NCBI GenBank assembly: GCA_021738605.1
Contig: JAIPBY010000025.1
Coordinates: 1-16,405 of the forward strand
Direction: 5' to 3'
Source of the DNA: Chitinophagaceae bacterium
Lineage (GTDB): Bacteria > Bacteroidota > Bacteroidia > Chitinophagales > Chitinophagaceae
Length of the DNA stretch: 16,405 bases
Each line of letters starts with the position of its first letter. Within the stretch, counting starts at the first letter, position 1. The notes under the pieces are model-generated. The model saw only the letters and a program-made list of their open reading frames with translations. It was not told the DNA's origin and searched no databases. A program made the translations under genes and the position numbers. Below, in pieces: positions 7,524 through 14,372 of this stretch.

Positions 7524-8261
7524 TTGAACGTGTCGCTTACCCTATTTTTTATATTGCTTTTGTTTGTTGTGGCATTTCTGTATGCTGCTGTAGGCCATGG
7601 GGGCGCCAGTGGCTACCTGGCCTTGATGGCAATTTTTGGCATGGCACCTGAATTCATGAAACCTACAGCATTGTTGCTCAACCTTTTTGTTTCATTGTCT
7701 GCTTTTGTGCTTTTTTATAAGGAAGGGCATTTCAAATGGAAAATATTTCTACCCTTCGCATTGGCCTCCATTCCCTGCTCTTTTCTTGGCGGTATGATTT
7801 CTCTTGATGCTTCTATCTATAAAAAAATACTGGGTGTTCTTTTGTTGATTCCTGTTGCCAGGTTGTTGTTTTTCCCAAACAAAGATTACTACGACTTGAG
7901 GCAATCAGTATTCCTTCTTTCCCTGTTGATAGGAGCCTGTATCGGTTTTTTATCTGGATTGATTGGTATCGGAGGCGGAATTATTCTTTCACCCGTATTG
8001 CTATTGCTTGCCTGGACAGACCAGAAGCAAACCGCAGCCATCAGCGCATTGTTCATTTTTGTAAATTCGATGTCTGGCCTTGCAGGACAACTGACAAAAG
8101 GAATTGAATTCCAGTCTGGCATGGTTGCCTTTGTGGGAGTGGCTTTTGCAGGAGGATCATTGGGTGCATGGTTTGGCGCAAGAAGGTTCAACCAGAATAT
8201 TTTGAAGTACTTGTTGGCTATAGTATTATTGATGGCTTCCATCAAACTACTGTTGACATAA
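7524..8261 (+). CDS. TauE/SafE-family membrane permease
   Basis: A 245-residue polytopic membrane protein with about eight hydrophobic segments arranged as two repeats. The repeats are recognisable by VGHGGASGYLALMA (23-36) in the first half and GLIGIGGGIILSPVLLLL (about 145-162) in the second, the glycine-rich hallmarks of the TauE/SafE/DUF81 family. The family includes proposed exporters of sulfite and sulfoacetate and permeases for other small anions; substrate cannot be told from sequence. It sits between moeA and moaD with a 0-nt junction upstream and 10 nt downstream, so it is almost certainly co-transcribed with Moco genes. A link to sulfur or oxyanion handling for the cofactor is an inference. 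The start is TTG at 7524 directly after the moeA stop, or GTG at 7530 two codons later; no ATG fits. Confidence 0.85.
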   Translation: MNVSLTLFFILLLFVVAFLYAAVGHGGASGYLALMAIFGMAPEFMKPTALLLNLFVSLSAFVLFYKEGHFKWKIFLPFALASIPCSFLGGMISLDASIYKKILGVLLLIPVARLLFFPNKDYYDLRQSVFLLSLLIGACIGFLSGLIGIGGGIILSPVLLLLAWTDQKQTAAISALFIFVNSMSGLAGQLTKGIEFQSGMVAFVGVAFAGGSLGAWFGARRFNQNILKYLLAIVLLMASIKLLLT

Positions 8262-8271
8262 AAAAAGACGC

Positions 8272-8502
8272 ATGATTGAGGTGATTTTTTTCGGACAGCT
8301 CACAGATGCCACAGGTGTATCTTCTATCATGGTTGAGGAAGTTGCCAATACAGATATGCTGATTAATCTGATGAAGATGCGCTATCCTTCTCTGGCATCA
8401 TCAACATACATGGTGGCGGTCAACAATACCATGGTTACAGAAAACGCGATTATTAGACCCGGCAGCAAGGTAGCCTTTATGCCACCATTTTCTGGAGGCT
8501 AA
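8272..8502 (+). CDS. moaD: Molybdopterin synthase small subunit MoaD
   Basis: A 76-residue ubiquitin-like sulfur carrier ending in FMPPFSGG, the conserved MoaD tail whose terminal glycine is adenylylated by MoeB and then made into a thiocarboxylate. Other family features are the N-terminal strand IEVIFFGQLTDATG (2-15) and the MVAVNN segment (47-52). With MoaE it forms molybdopterin synthase, which adds the two dithiolene sulfurs to cPMP. It is 10 nt downstream of the permease gene and 2 nt upstream of moeB. The GGAGG ribosome-binding site for moeB is embedded in the codons for its last residues, SGG. Length is normal for MoaD; a ThiS identity is unlikely given moaE in the same operon. Confidence 0.93.
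   Translation: MIEVIFFGQLTDATGVSSIMVEEVANTDMLINLMKMRYPSLASSTYMVAVNNTMVTENAIIRPGSKVAFMPPFSGG
8494..8498 (+). promoter_or_regulatory. Strong Shine-Dalgarno of moeB inside the moaD diglycine codons
   Basis: GGAGG at 8494-8498 lies 6 nt before the moeB ATG at 8505 and overlaps the TCT GGA GGC codons for the terminal Ser-Gly-Gly of MoaD. It is one of the few strong SD motifs in the window, fixes the moeB start, and could couple synthesis of the sulfur carrier to its activating enzyme. Confidence 0.6.
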
Positions 8503-8504
8503 CG

Positions 8505-9638
8505 ATGAATCAAGCAATTCAATACGATAGATTCCAGCGGCAACTTATCCTGAAAGGATTTGGAATGGCAGGTCAACAAAAGCTCAGCGAGGCAAGGGTT
8601 TTGGTAATTGGCGCTGGAGGATTGGGTTGTCCGATTGTGCAATACCTTGTTGCTGCAGGTGTCGGACATATTGGACTTGCTGACCATGATAAGGTGAGTC
8701 TTTCCAACCTTCACAGACAGATTTTATTCGGTACTGAGGATATCAATTCATACAAGGTTGATGTCGTAAAACGAAAGATGTTGTCACTCAACAGTGATGT
8801 GAACATACACACATGGAATGAACAATGGATCCAGCAACATTGCCTTCAGTATTTTCCGGATTATGATGTGATTGTTGACGCAACAGACAATTTTGCATCA
8901 AGATACCTCATCAACGATGCCTGTGTATTGTTGGGTAAGCCACTTGTTTTTGGTGCCGTTTCACAATTTGACGGACAGGTTGCTGTTTTCAACCAAGTGC
9001 AAGCGGATGGAAGCAGGTCTGTGAATTATCGCGATTTGTTCCCTCTGCCACCTGCCAATGGGGAAGTACTCAATTGTGCCGAAGGAGGAGTGTTGGGTGT
9101 TTTGCCTGGCACGATTGGTGCCATGCAAGCCACCGAAGCCATAAAGCTGATTACAGGCATCGGAACAACATTGTCAAACAGGCTTTGGAATTACAATGCA
9201 TTAACACAGGATGTTTTCATCATGCAATTGGTTCCCAATCCAACAAGCCTTCAACACATTCCCTTGTCTGAAGAACAGTTCATTTCAACGGATTATGAGC
9301 AGTTGTGTGCTATCCCGCAGAAAGGAATAAAAGAAATTGATGTGCTGGATTGGCAACAAAACTTTTTGGATCATTTATTCGTTGATATACGCGAACCCCA
9401 TGAACTGCCGCGCCTGGATGCCCTTTGTTCCTCGCTTGCATTGGAATGGATGGTATTACCTTTGTCAGGGCTTGAAAATAACCTCAGTTGCCTTACTGAT
9501 AGAAATGTGGTATTTGTGTGTCAGGCTGGTATGCGCAGTCTGATTGCGGCTAACATGCTGATGAAAGCAAGTCCAGACGCATCAGTGTTCAGTCTGAAAG
9601 GGGGAGTAAATAGTTTGGCAGAAAAAAATCTGATTTGA
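8505..9638 (+). CDS. moeB: MoaD-activating MoeB/ThiF-like E1 with C-terminal rhodanese
   Basis: A 377-residue two-domain protein. Residues about 5-250 are a HesA/MoeB/ThiF adenylating domain with the nucleotide loop VIGAGGLGC (34-42), LADHDKVSLSNLHRQILF (58-75), VDATDN (124-129) and NCAEGGVLGVLPG (190-202). Residues about 270-377 are a rhodanese domain with VDIREPHE (293-300) and the active-site loop CQAGMRS (339-345, C339). The E1 domain adenylates the MoaD C-terminus and the rhodanese domain can carry a persulfide to it. The zinc-binding CxxC pairs of E. coli MoeB are absent: the equivalents read VNYRDLFP (173-180) and LTQDVFIMQLVPNPTSLQ (233-250). This zinc-less form is, as far as I know, common in Bacteroidota. 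Placement between moaD and moaE supports a Moco rather than thiamine role. Confidence 0.9.
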   Translation: MNQAIQYDRFQRQLILKGFGMAGQQKLSEARVLVIGAGGLGCPIVQYLVAAGVGHIGLADHDKVSLSNLHRQILFGTEDINSYKVDVVKRKMLSLNSDVNIHTWNEQWIQQHCLQYFPDYDVIVDATDNFASRYLINDACVLLGKPLVFGAVSQFDGQVAVFNQVQADGSRSVNYRDLFPLPPANGEVLNCAEGGVLGVLPGTIGAMQATEAIKLITGIGTTLSNRLWNYNALTQDVFIMQLVPNPTSLQHIPLSEEQFISTDYEQLCAIPQKGIKEIDVLDWQQNFLDHLFVDIREPHELPRLDALCSSLALEWMVLPLSGLENNLSCLTDRNVVFVCQAGMRSLIAANMLMKASPDASVFSLKGGVNSLAEKNLI

Positions 9639-9642
9639 AACA

Positions 9643-10086
9643 ATGGACACAAATAAAATAAAAAATATTTTCACAGAAGGGCCAGTGGAAGCCTCATTCA
9701 TCGCAGACAGCATCGCAAAACATGCTACCAAAACATCGATTGGTGGGCACAGTATTTTCCTTGGTCAGGTAAGGGCTGATATGATGGATGATAAACAGGT
9801 GCAGGCCATCGAATACACCAGTCATGTTGAAATGGCACTGGAAACGATGTCTATTATCAGAGAAGATATTTTTGCTAAATATGAATTGACATGCATGCAT
9901 GTGCATCATAGCTTAGGCGTTATCAAAGCAGGTGAAATTTGCCTTTTTGTTTTTACCTCATCAAAACACCGTAAGGCTGCGATCGACGCGTGTTCGGAAT
10001 GTGTGGAACGAATCAAGGCAGAGCTGCCTGTCTGGGGAAAGGAAATTTTTGAAGGAGAAGGATATCAATGGAAAATAAATCATTAA
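9643..10086 (+). CDS. moaE: Molybdopterin synthase large subunit MoaE
   Basis: A 147-residue catalytic subunit of molybdopterin synthase. Conserved elements are GGHSIFLGQVRAD (34-46, with the substrate-contacting arginine R44), the IEYTSHVEMA segment (56-65), HHSLGVIKAGE (88-98), SSKHRKAAIDAC (106-117) and the active-site lysine region RIKAELPVWGKEIF (123-136), where K125 and K133 match the lysines needed for catalysis and for MoaD tail binding. It receives sulfur from thiocarboxylated MoaD and converts cPMP to molybdopterin. It starts 4 nt after the moeB stop and ends 4 nt before the moaC-mogA fusion, so it is part of the same transcript. Length and motifs are normal. Confidence 0.95.
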   Translation: MDTNKIKNIFTEGPVEASFIADSIAKHATKTSIGGHSIFLGQVRADMMDDKQVQAIEYTSHVEMALETMSIIREDIFAKYELTCMHVHHSLGVIKAGEICLFVFTSSKHRKAAIDACSECVERIKAELPVWGKEIFEGEGYQWKINH

Positions 10087-10090
10087 TCTC

Positions 10091-11002
10091 ATGGTAAACA
10101 TCACACATAAATCGTCAACCTTGCGTGAGGCCATTGCAATGGGTGTTCTCACTGTTTCAAAGCAGGAAACTATTGATGCTATCGTCAACAGGAAAGTACC
10201 CAAAGGGGATGTGTTTGAATTCAGTCGTGCAGCGGGTTTGCTGGCCTGCAAGAAAACCTATGAGGTGATTCCCGATTGTCACCCATTGCCTGTTGAATAT
10301 ACAGCCATCACACATGAGATTGATGGATTGACTATCATCATCAGGGTTGAAGTGCATACTGTGTATAAAACTGGCGTAGAGGTAGAGGCCATGCATGGTG
10401 CAGCCATCACCGCATTGACCATGTACGACATGTTGAAGCCCATTGATGACTCCATTGAAATTTCTTCTATCCGGCTTGAAAAAAAGAAAGGGGGCAAAAG
10501 CGATATTAAGTATGCGTATCCAGACACCTTAAGGGTGGCGGTTATCACTTGTAGCGATACTGTCAGCAAGGGTTTGAATATCGACAAGAGTGGAGATGTG
10601 ATTGAAGAAAAGCTAAAGAAGCACAAACTCACTGTCTCTAACAGACAGGCCATTGCGGATGAGTTTGATCTGATTCAGTCAACAGCCAGTCAGTTGATCG
10701 CTGAAGGATATCAATTGATTTTATTTACCGGAGGAACAGGACTTTCTCCAAGGGATGTAACGCCAGATGCGCTTAGGCCGTTGATTGAGCGAGAGGTGCC
10801 AGGCATCATGGAGGCTGCAAGAGATTATGGACAGCAACGTACTCCTTATGCCATGCTGAGCAGGGGAATTGCAGGATTTGTAGGAGAAACGCTGTTGATT
10901 ACCTTACCAGGTTCACCAAGGGGTGCAGCGGAAAGCATGGATGCATTGTTCCCGTATATCCTTCATGTGTTCAGGGTTAGAGAAGGCGTTAGGCATGATT
11001 AA
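10091..11002 (+). CDS. moaC: MoaC-MogA fusion (cPMP synthase plus molybdopterin adenylyltransferase)
   Basis: A 303-residue bifunctional protein. Residues about 1-140 are MoaC, cyclic pyranopterin monophosphate synthase, with DVFEFSRAAGLLACKKTYEV (40-59), CHPLPVEYT (63-71), TGVEVEAMHGAAITALTMYD (94-113) and the catalytic D113/K116 pair in YDMLKPID. Residues about 146-303 are a MogA/MoaB domain with VAVITCSDTVSKG (149-161), LFTGGTGLSPRDVTPDA (211-227) and LPGSPRGAAESM (272-283). The linker is a short lysine-rich KKKGGKSDIK stretch (131-140). The first domain acts right after MoaA; the second adenylylates molybdopterin before MoeA. MoaC/MoaB fusions of this kind are annotated in other bacteria. 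No frameshift joins the two halves, so the fusion is real. It starts 4 nt after moaE and ends 6 nt before the cysteine desulfurase. Confidence 0.92.
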   Translation: MVNITHKSSTLREAIAMGVLTVSKQETIDAIVNRKVPKGDVFEFSRAAGLLACKKTYEVIPDCHPLPVEYTAITHEIDGLTIIIRVEVHTVYKTGVEVEAMHGAAITALTMYDMLKPIDDSIEISSIRLEKKKGGKSDIKYAYPDTLRVAVITCSDTVSKGLNIDKSGDVIEEKLKKHKLTVSNRQAIADEFDLIQSTASQLIAEGYQLILFTGGTGLSPRDVTPDALRPLIEREVPGIMEAARDYGQQRTPYAMLSRGIAGFVGETLLITLPGSPRGAAESMDALFPYILHVFRVREGVRHD

Positions 11003-11008
11003 CATACC

Positions 11009-12157
11009 ATGAGTAAATACCCAATATATCTTGATTATAATTCAACCACACCCTGTGATCAGCAAGTGGTTGACGCCATGGTACCCTATTTTTCCCAACA
11101 TTTTGGGAATGCTTCCAGTAAAGCTCATGCACATGGATGGTATGCCGAGGATGCTGTTTCCCAGGCGCGTGAACAGGTAGCCTCCTTGATTGGAGCTGAT
11201 GCAAAGGAGATCATCTTTACATCTGGTGCTACCGAGTCTATCAACCTTGCCATTCAGGGTTTGGCGCAGAAGCATGCTTCAAGAGGGAAGCATATCATCA
11301 CTGTTGCCACTGAGCACAAGGCCGTATTGGATGTTTGTGCACACTTGCAGGAGCAGGGTTACGACATCACCTATCTACCGGTTGATGCGATGGGCATGAT
11401 AGCGCTTGATCAGTTGGAGGGATCTATTCGAAAAGACACGGTGCTGATCGCTGCCATGTATGCCAACAATGAAACGGGTGTTATACACCCTGTTGCTGCT
11501 ATTGGACGCCTTGCCCAAAAATATGCCATTCCATTTTTTTGTGATGCCACGCAGGCAGTGGGTAAGATTCCTGTTGATGTAGATACTGATTGCATAGACA
11601 TGATGGCTTTCTCCGCGCACAAGATGTATGGTCCAAAAGGAGCAGGCGCCTTGTTTATCAGAAAAAAAAATCCCCTATTGGAAATACCTCCATTGTTTTA
11701 CGGAGGTGCCCATGAACGAAAATTGCGCAGTGGCACGTTGAATGTGCCGGGGATAGTAGGCATGGGAAAGGCTGCTGCATTGTGTCAGGCGATGATGGCT
11801 TCAGATGCAAAACACTTGCAAGAACTTCGTGACATGTTTTGGAAGGAAATAGGGGCTATTGAAGGAGTTCAGTGGAATGGACAACAAGACCATTCGCTTA
11901 CACATGTTGCCAATATTTGTTTTAACATGCAAGGTGGGGATAAATTAATCAAGACGATTTCTAAGCATGTATCCGTTTCTTCTGGCGCTGCATGCTCATC
12001 AGCTACCGTAGAACCATCACATGTATTAAAAGCCATGGGCCTCTCAGACACAAAAGCACATTCCTCCATCCGCTTTAGTTTTGGAAGATTCACCACTTTG
12101 CGGGAAATAACCATAGCAATAGAAGAAATCAAAAAAGCGGTATCTCGCTTGTCTTGA
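11009..12157 (+). CDS. Cysteine desulfurase (IscS/NifS class)
   Basis: A 382-residue PLP enzyme that removes sulfur from cysteine to form an enzyme-bound persulfide. Landmarks are YLDYNSTTP (7-15), FTSGATESINLAI (70-82), TEHKAVLD (101-108, H103), NNETGVIHP (153-161), DATQAVGK (179-186), FSAHKMYGPKG (201-211) with PLP lysine K205, and the active loop SSGAACSSATVEPSHVL (324-340) with C329. The last gene of the Moco operon, it starts 6 nt after moaC-mogA. Its position suggests a dedicated sulfur donor, either to the rhodanese domain of MoeB for MoaD, or to the XdhC-bound cofactor for the terminal Mo=S group, as NifS4 does in Rhodobacter. A general Fe-S cluster role cannot be excluded, but no iscU or iscA accompanies it. 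Length is that of class I desulfurases. Confidence 0.9.
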   Translation: MSKYPIYLDYNSTTPCDQQVVDAMVPYFSQHFGNASSKAHAHGWYAEDAVSQAREQVASLIGADAKEIIFTSGATESINLAIQGLAQKHASRGKHIITVATEHKAVLDVCAHLQEQGYDITYLPVDAMGMIALDQLEGSIRKDTVLIAAMYANNETGVIHPVAAIGRLAQKYAIPFFCDATQAVGKIPVDVDTDCIDMMAFSAHKMYGPKGAGALFIRKKNPLLEIPPLFYGGAHERKLRSGTLNVPGIVGMGKAAALCQAMMASDAKHLQELRDMFWKEIGAIEGVQWNGQQDHSLTHVANICFNMQGGDKLIKTISKHVSVSSGAACSSATVEPSHVLKAMGLSDTKAHSSIRFSFGRFTTLREITIAIEEIKKAVSRLS

Positions 12158-12178
12158 TTGAAGATTTGGTGGATGTAG

Positions 12179-12203
12179 ATTGAATATAGTTCAATAGTTT
12201 TTA
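12179..12203 (+). terminator. Weak intrinsic terminator candidate after the Moco operon
   Basis: ATTGAA (12179-12184) and TTCAAT (12190-12195) form a 6-bp stem with a 5-nt loop, followed two bases later by six T residues (12198-12203). It lies 22 nt after the desulfurase stop. The stem is short and AT-rich, so termination may be inefficient or absent. Confidence 0.3.
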
Positions 12204-12247
12204 GCAAATTTTTTTCATACGATCTGAATATTCCAGCACCAAGTTTT

Positions 12248-12272
12248 GTAATTTTATACAGACTAAAATTAC
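12248..12272. repeat. Perfect 9-bp inverted repeat, possible operator
   Basis: GTAATTTTA (12248-12256) and TAAAATTAC (12264-12272) are exact reverse complements separated by the 7-nt spacer TACAGAC. The dyad lies 131 nt before the lysine dehydrogenase-like start. Its arm length and centre spacing fit a dimeric regulator site better than a terminator, since no GC pairs strengthen the stem and no T run follows. The regulator is not encoded in the window. Confidence 0.45.
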
Positions 12273-12403
12273 CCAAGTGAACACCGACCTGGCCAAACAA
12301 TTGTCTTTACTTGCCTTCTTGCGGTCAGCATGTTCACATGTTCCATAAATTCAGCATTCCCAATCGTTTTTCCGCATCTTTTTAATCATTTAAACTTTTT
12401 CAA

Positions 12404-13459
12404 ATGAAGACGATACTCGTTTTTGGAATGGGAAAGGTGGGCACACTGGTAGGCATTTTGCTGAACAAGCGTTTTGCTGTCACCGGATTTGATAAAAACA
12501 TTCCCACAGAACCCACTGGATTTGACTGCATCCAAGGAGATATTCAAGATCAGTCCCTTTTGGAAAAAACCATTCCTCAGTTTGATGCAGTGGTTTCCTG
12601 CATGCCTTATAATTTAAATCTTTCCATTGCGCGCATCGCCCATGCGCATGGCATCCATTACTTCGATCTTACCGAAGATGTTCCTACAACTGAAGCCATC
12701 ATGCAGATGTCTCTGACAGCCTCGGCAGTCATGGCGCCTCAATGTGGACTGGCGCCCGGTTTGATTGGTATCATCGGTGCCAACCTTGCTCATCGCTTCA
12801 CCAAACTTCGAGACATTGAACTCCGTGTGGGTGCTTTGCCCCGTTATCCCAACGGATTGCTGGCCTATTCCTTTACATGGTCGCCTGCCGGTGTAATCAA
12901 CGAATACATCAACGATGCAGAAGTGATCCACAATGGCACAAGGAAAATGGTTCCGTCACTTGACGGAATCGAAAGTATCAATATTGAAGGAAGGGATTAC
13001 GAAGCCTTCAGTACCTCCGGTGGTTTGGGTACCATGTGCCAGACCTATGCAGGAAAGGTGGATACCCTGAATTATAAAACCATCCGTTACCCGGGTCATG
13101 CACAACTGATGCGTTTTCTGTTGTATGAGTTGATCCTGAAAGACAAACGCGAACTGGTGGAATCAATTTTAACAGAAGCCAAACCTCCGGTAGAAGATGA
13201 TGTAGTACTGGTTTATGCCGTTGTTGAAGGATGGAAAGGCAATGCACTTGCCAGGGAAGAATACTACCGTTCCTTCCATCCCATTGACATCAACGGAAAA
13301 AAGTGGAGGGCCATTTCATGGACCACCGCCGCTTCGATTGCTGCAGTGGTGGAAATGGTGGCTGATCAGAAACTGCCTCAAAAAGGCTTCCTCAAACAGG
13401 AAGAAATAGATTTCAGTACCTTTCTGGAAACACAAAACGGACAATTGTTTAAAGGATAA
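12404..13459 (+). CDS. Saccharopine/lysine dehydrogenase-family oxidoreductase
   Basis: A 351-residue NAD(P)-dependent oxidoreductase of the saccharopine dehydrogenase family. It has an N-terminal Rossmann fold (ILVFGMGKVGTLVGILL, 4-20; GFDKN, 28-32), VVSCMPYNLN (63-72), the family segment CGLAPGLIGIIGANL (114-128), RVGALPRYPNG (141-151), YSFTWSPAGVINEY (155-168) and YKTIRYPGH (224-232). It is shorter than typical eukaryotic saccharopine dehydrogenases and closer in size to bacterial lysine 6-dehydrogenase, which oxidises the epsilon-amino group of L-lysine to give aminoadipate semialdehyde. The next genes encode enzymes acting on that compound and on 2-oxoadipate, so a lysine-degrading role is likely. 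Whether the substrate is lysine or saccharopine is inferred from context. It starts a new transcription unit after a 246-nt gap and is 10 nt upstream of the DUF1338 gene. Confidence 0.75.
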   Translation: MKTILVFGMGKVGTLVGILLNKRFAVTGFDKNIPTEPTGFDCIQGDIQDQSLLEKTIPQFDAVVSCMPYNLNLSIARIAHAHGIHYFDLTEDVPTTEAIMQMSLTASAVMAPQCGLAPGLIGIIGANLAHRFTKLRDIELRVGALPRYPNGLLAYSFTWSPAGVINEYINDAEVIHNGTRKMVPSLDGIESINIEGRDYEAFSTSGGLGTMCQTYAGKVDTLNYKTIRYPGHAQLMRFLLYELILKDKRELVESILTEAKPPVEDDVVLVYAVVEGWKGNALAREEYYRSFHPIDINGKKWRAISWTTAASIAAVVEMVADQKLPQKGFLKQEEIDFSTFLETQNGQLFKG

Positions 13460-13469
13460 ATTATATCAC

Positions 13470-14369
13470 ATGAACAAGATAGAGGGACTCCAAATTGTAA
13501 TGGATGCATTGATGGAGAGGTACAGTGATCGCGTGCCGGATGTAAAAAAAATCATACAGGCCATGGTTGACAAGGGAATCATCAACAAAGCCGATGATAT
13601 CCAGAATGATCATATTGCCTTTCGTTCACTGGGCTTACCGCAACTGGGTATTCAATCGCTAGAGAAAATATTTCTTCACTATGGCTATACCAAAAGGGAG
13701 CATTTGAATTTTGAAGCCAAGAAGCTGGATGCTTACTGGTATGCCCCTCCCGCACCCAATTTTCCCCGCATCTTCATCAGTGAGCTGAGGGTTCATGAAC
13801 TGAGTTCAGCGGCGCAAGCGATACTGCATTCATTCACTGATGAAGTTGCCCATGATCCGGTAGACGATCTGAACCTTGATGATCCCAGGGCTGTAGGTGA
13901 TTTCTTGCACCAAGGGTTGTGGAGACTGCCAACAGTTGAAGATTATCAAACCCTGCAGGCCGAATCCGAGTATGCATCCTGGGTGATATACAACCGATAC
14001 TATTTGAATCATTATACCATTAGCCTCCACCACCTTCCTCAGGCCTACAATACCTGTGCCGCCTTCAATGATTTTCTTGAAGGCATTGGCATCAAATTGA
14101 ATGACGCAGGAGGGAAGATCAAGATCAGTCCGGATGGGCTGCTTTGTCAAAGCTCAACAGTGGCCCAGATCATTGATGCACCGTTTGCTGATGGCCGATC
14201 TTTGCCCATTGCCGGCAGTTATGTAGAATTTGCAGAGCGAAGGGTATTGCCGGAGTTTGTGCACTTAGACCCCAAAGACCTGAAGCGGGAGCATTTCCGT
14301 GAAGGCTTTGAAGCCGGCAATGCGGACAAGATTTTTGAAAGCACTTTCAGTTCACAGGTTAAAAAATAG
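13470..14369 (+). CDS. DUF1338 / HglS-type 2-oxoadipate dioxygenase-decarboxylase
   Basis: A 299-residue DUF1338 protein. Pseudomonas putida HglS of this family uses Fe(II) and O2 to turn 2-oxoadipate into D-2-hydroxyglutarate and CO2 in lysine breakdown. The expected metal ligands and substrate arginine are visible: H48 and R52 in NDHIAFRSL (46-54), H181 in YLNHYTIS (178-185), and E253 in GSYVEFAERR (249-258). The conserved C-terminal REGFEAGNADKIFEST (277-292) is also present. It is shorter than P. putida HglS (over 400 residues) and resembles the compact forms found in Bacteroidota and plants. Flanking genes, a lysine dehydrogenase-like protein 10 nt upstream and an ALDH7 3 nt downstream, support the same pathway. 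Residue equivalence is from motif memory rather than alignment. Confidence 0.82.
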   Translation: MNKIEGLQIVMDALMERYSDRVPDVKKIIQAMVDKGIINKADDIQNDHIAFRSLGLPQLGIQSLEKIFLHYGYTKREHLNFEAKKLDAYWYAPPAPNFPRIFISELRVHELSSAAQAILHSFTDEVAHDPVDDLNLDDPRAVGDFLHQGLWRLPTVEDYQTLQAESEYASWVIYNRYYLNHYTISLHHLPQAYNTCAAFNDFLEGIGIKLNDAGGKIKISPDGLLCQSSTVAQIIDAPFADGRSLPIAGSYVEFAERRVLPEFVHLDPKDLKREHFREGFEAGNADKIFESTFSSQVKK

Positions 14370-14372
14370 GGT

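Larger units (their letters stand above)
12158..12403 (+). other. Intergenic region between Moco and lysine-catabolic units
   Basis: The 246 nt hold no convincing reading frame or recognised RNA. They contain a weak hairpin with a T run just after the desulfurase stop, a perfect 9-bp inverted repeat near the middle, and a pyrimidine-rich AT stretch leading into the ATG at 12404. This is the most likely place for a transcription boundary and the promoter of the downstream genes, but I could not identify a clear Bacteroidota -33/-7 pair. Confidence 0.6.

Noticed and set aside
11869..12300. 143-residue minus-strand frame across the end of the desulfurase gene into the gap
   Set aside because: Most of it is antisense to a conserved coding region, and no family features or start signal are seen.
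12329..12344. Tandem CATGTTCA / CATGTTCC repeat in the gap before the lysine genes
   Set aside because: Two short copies only, with one mismatch; too little to call an operator or repeat element.
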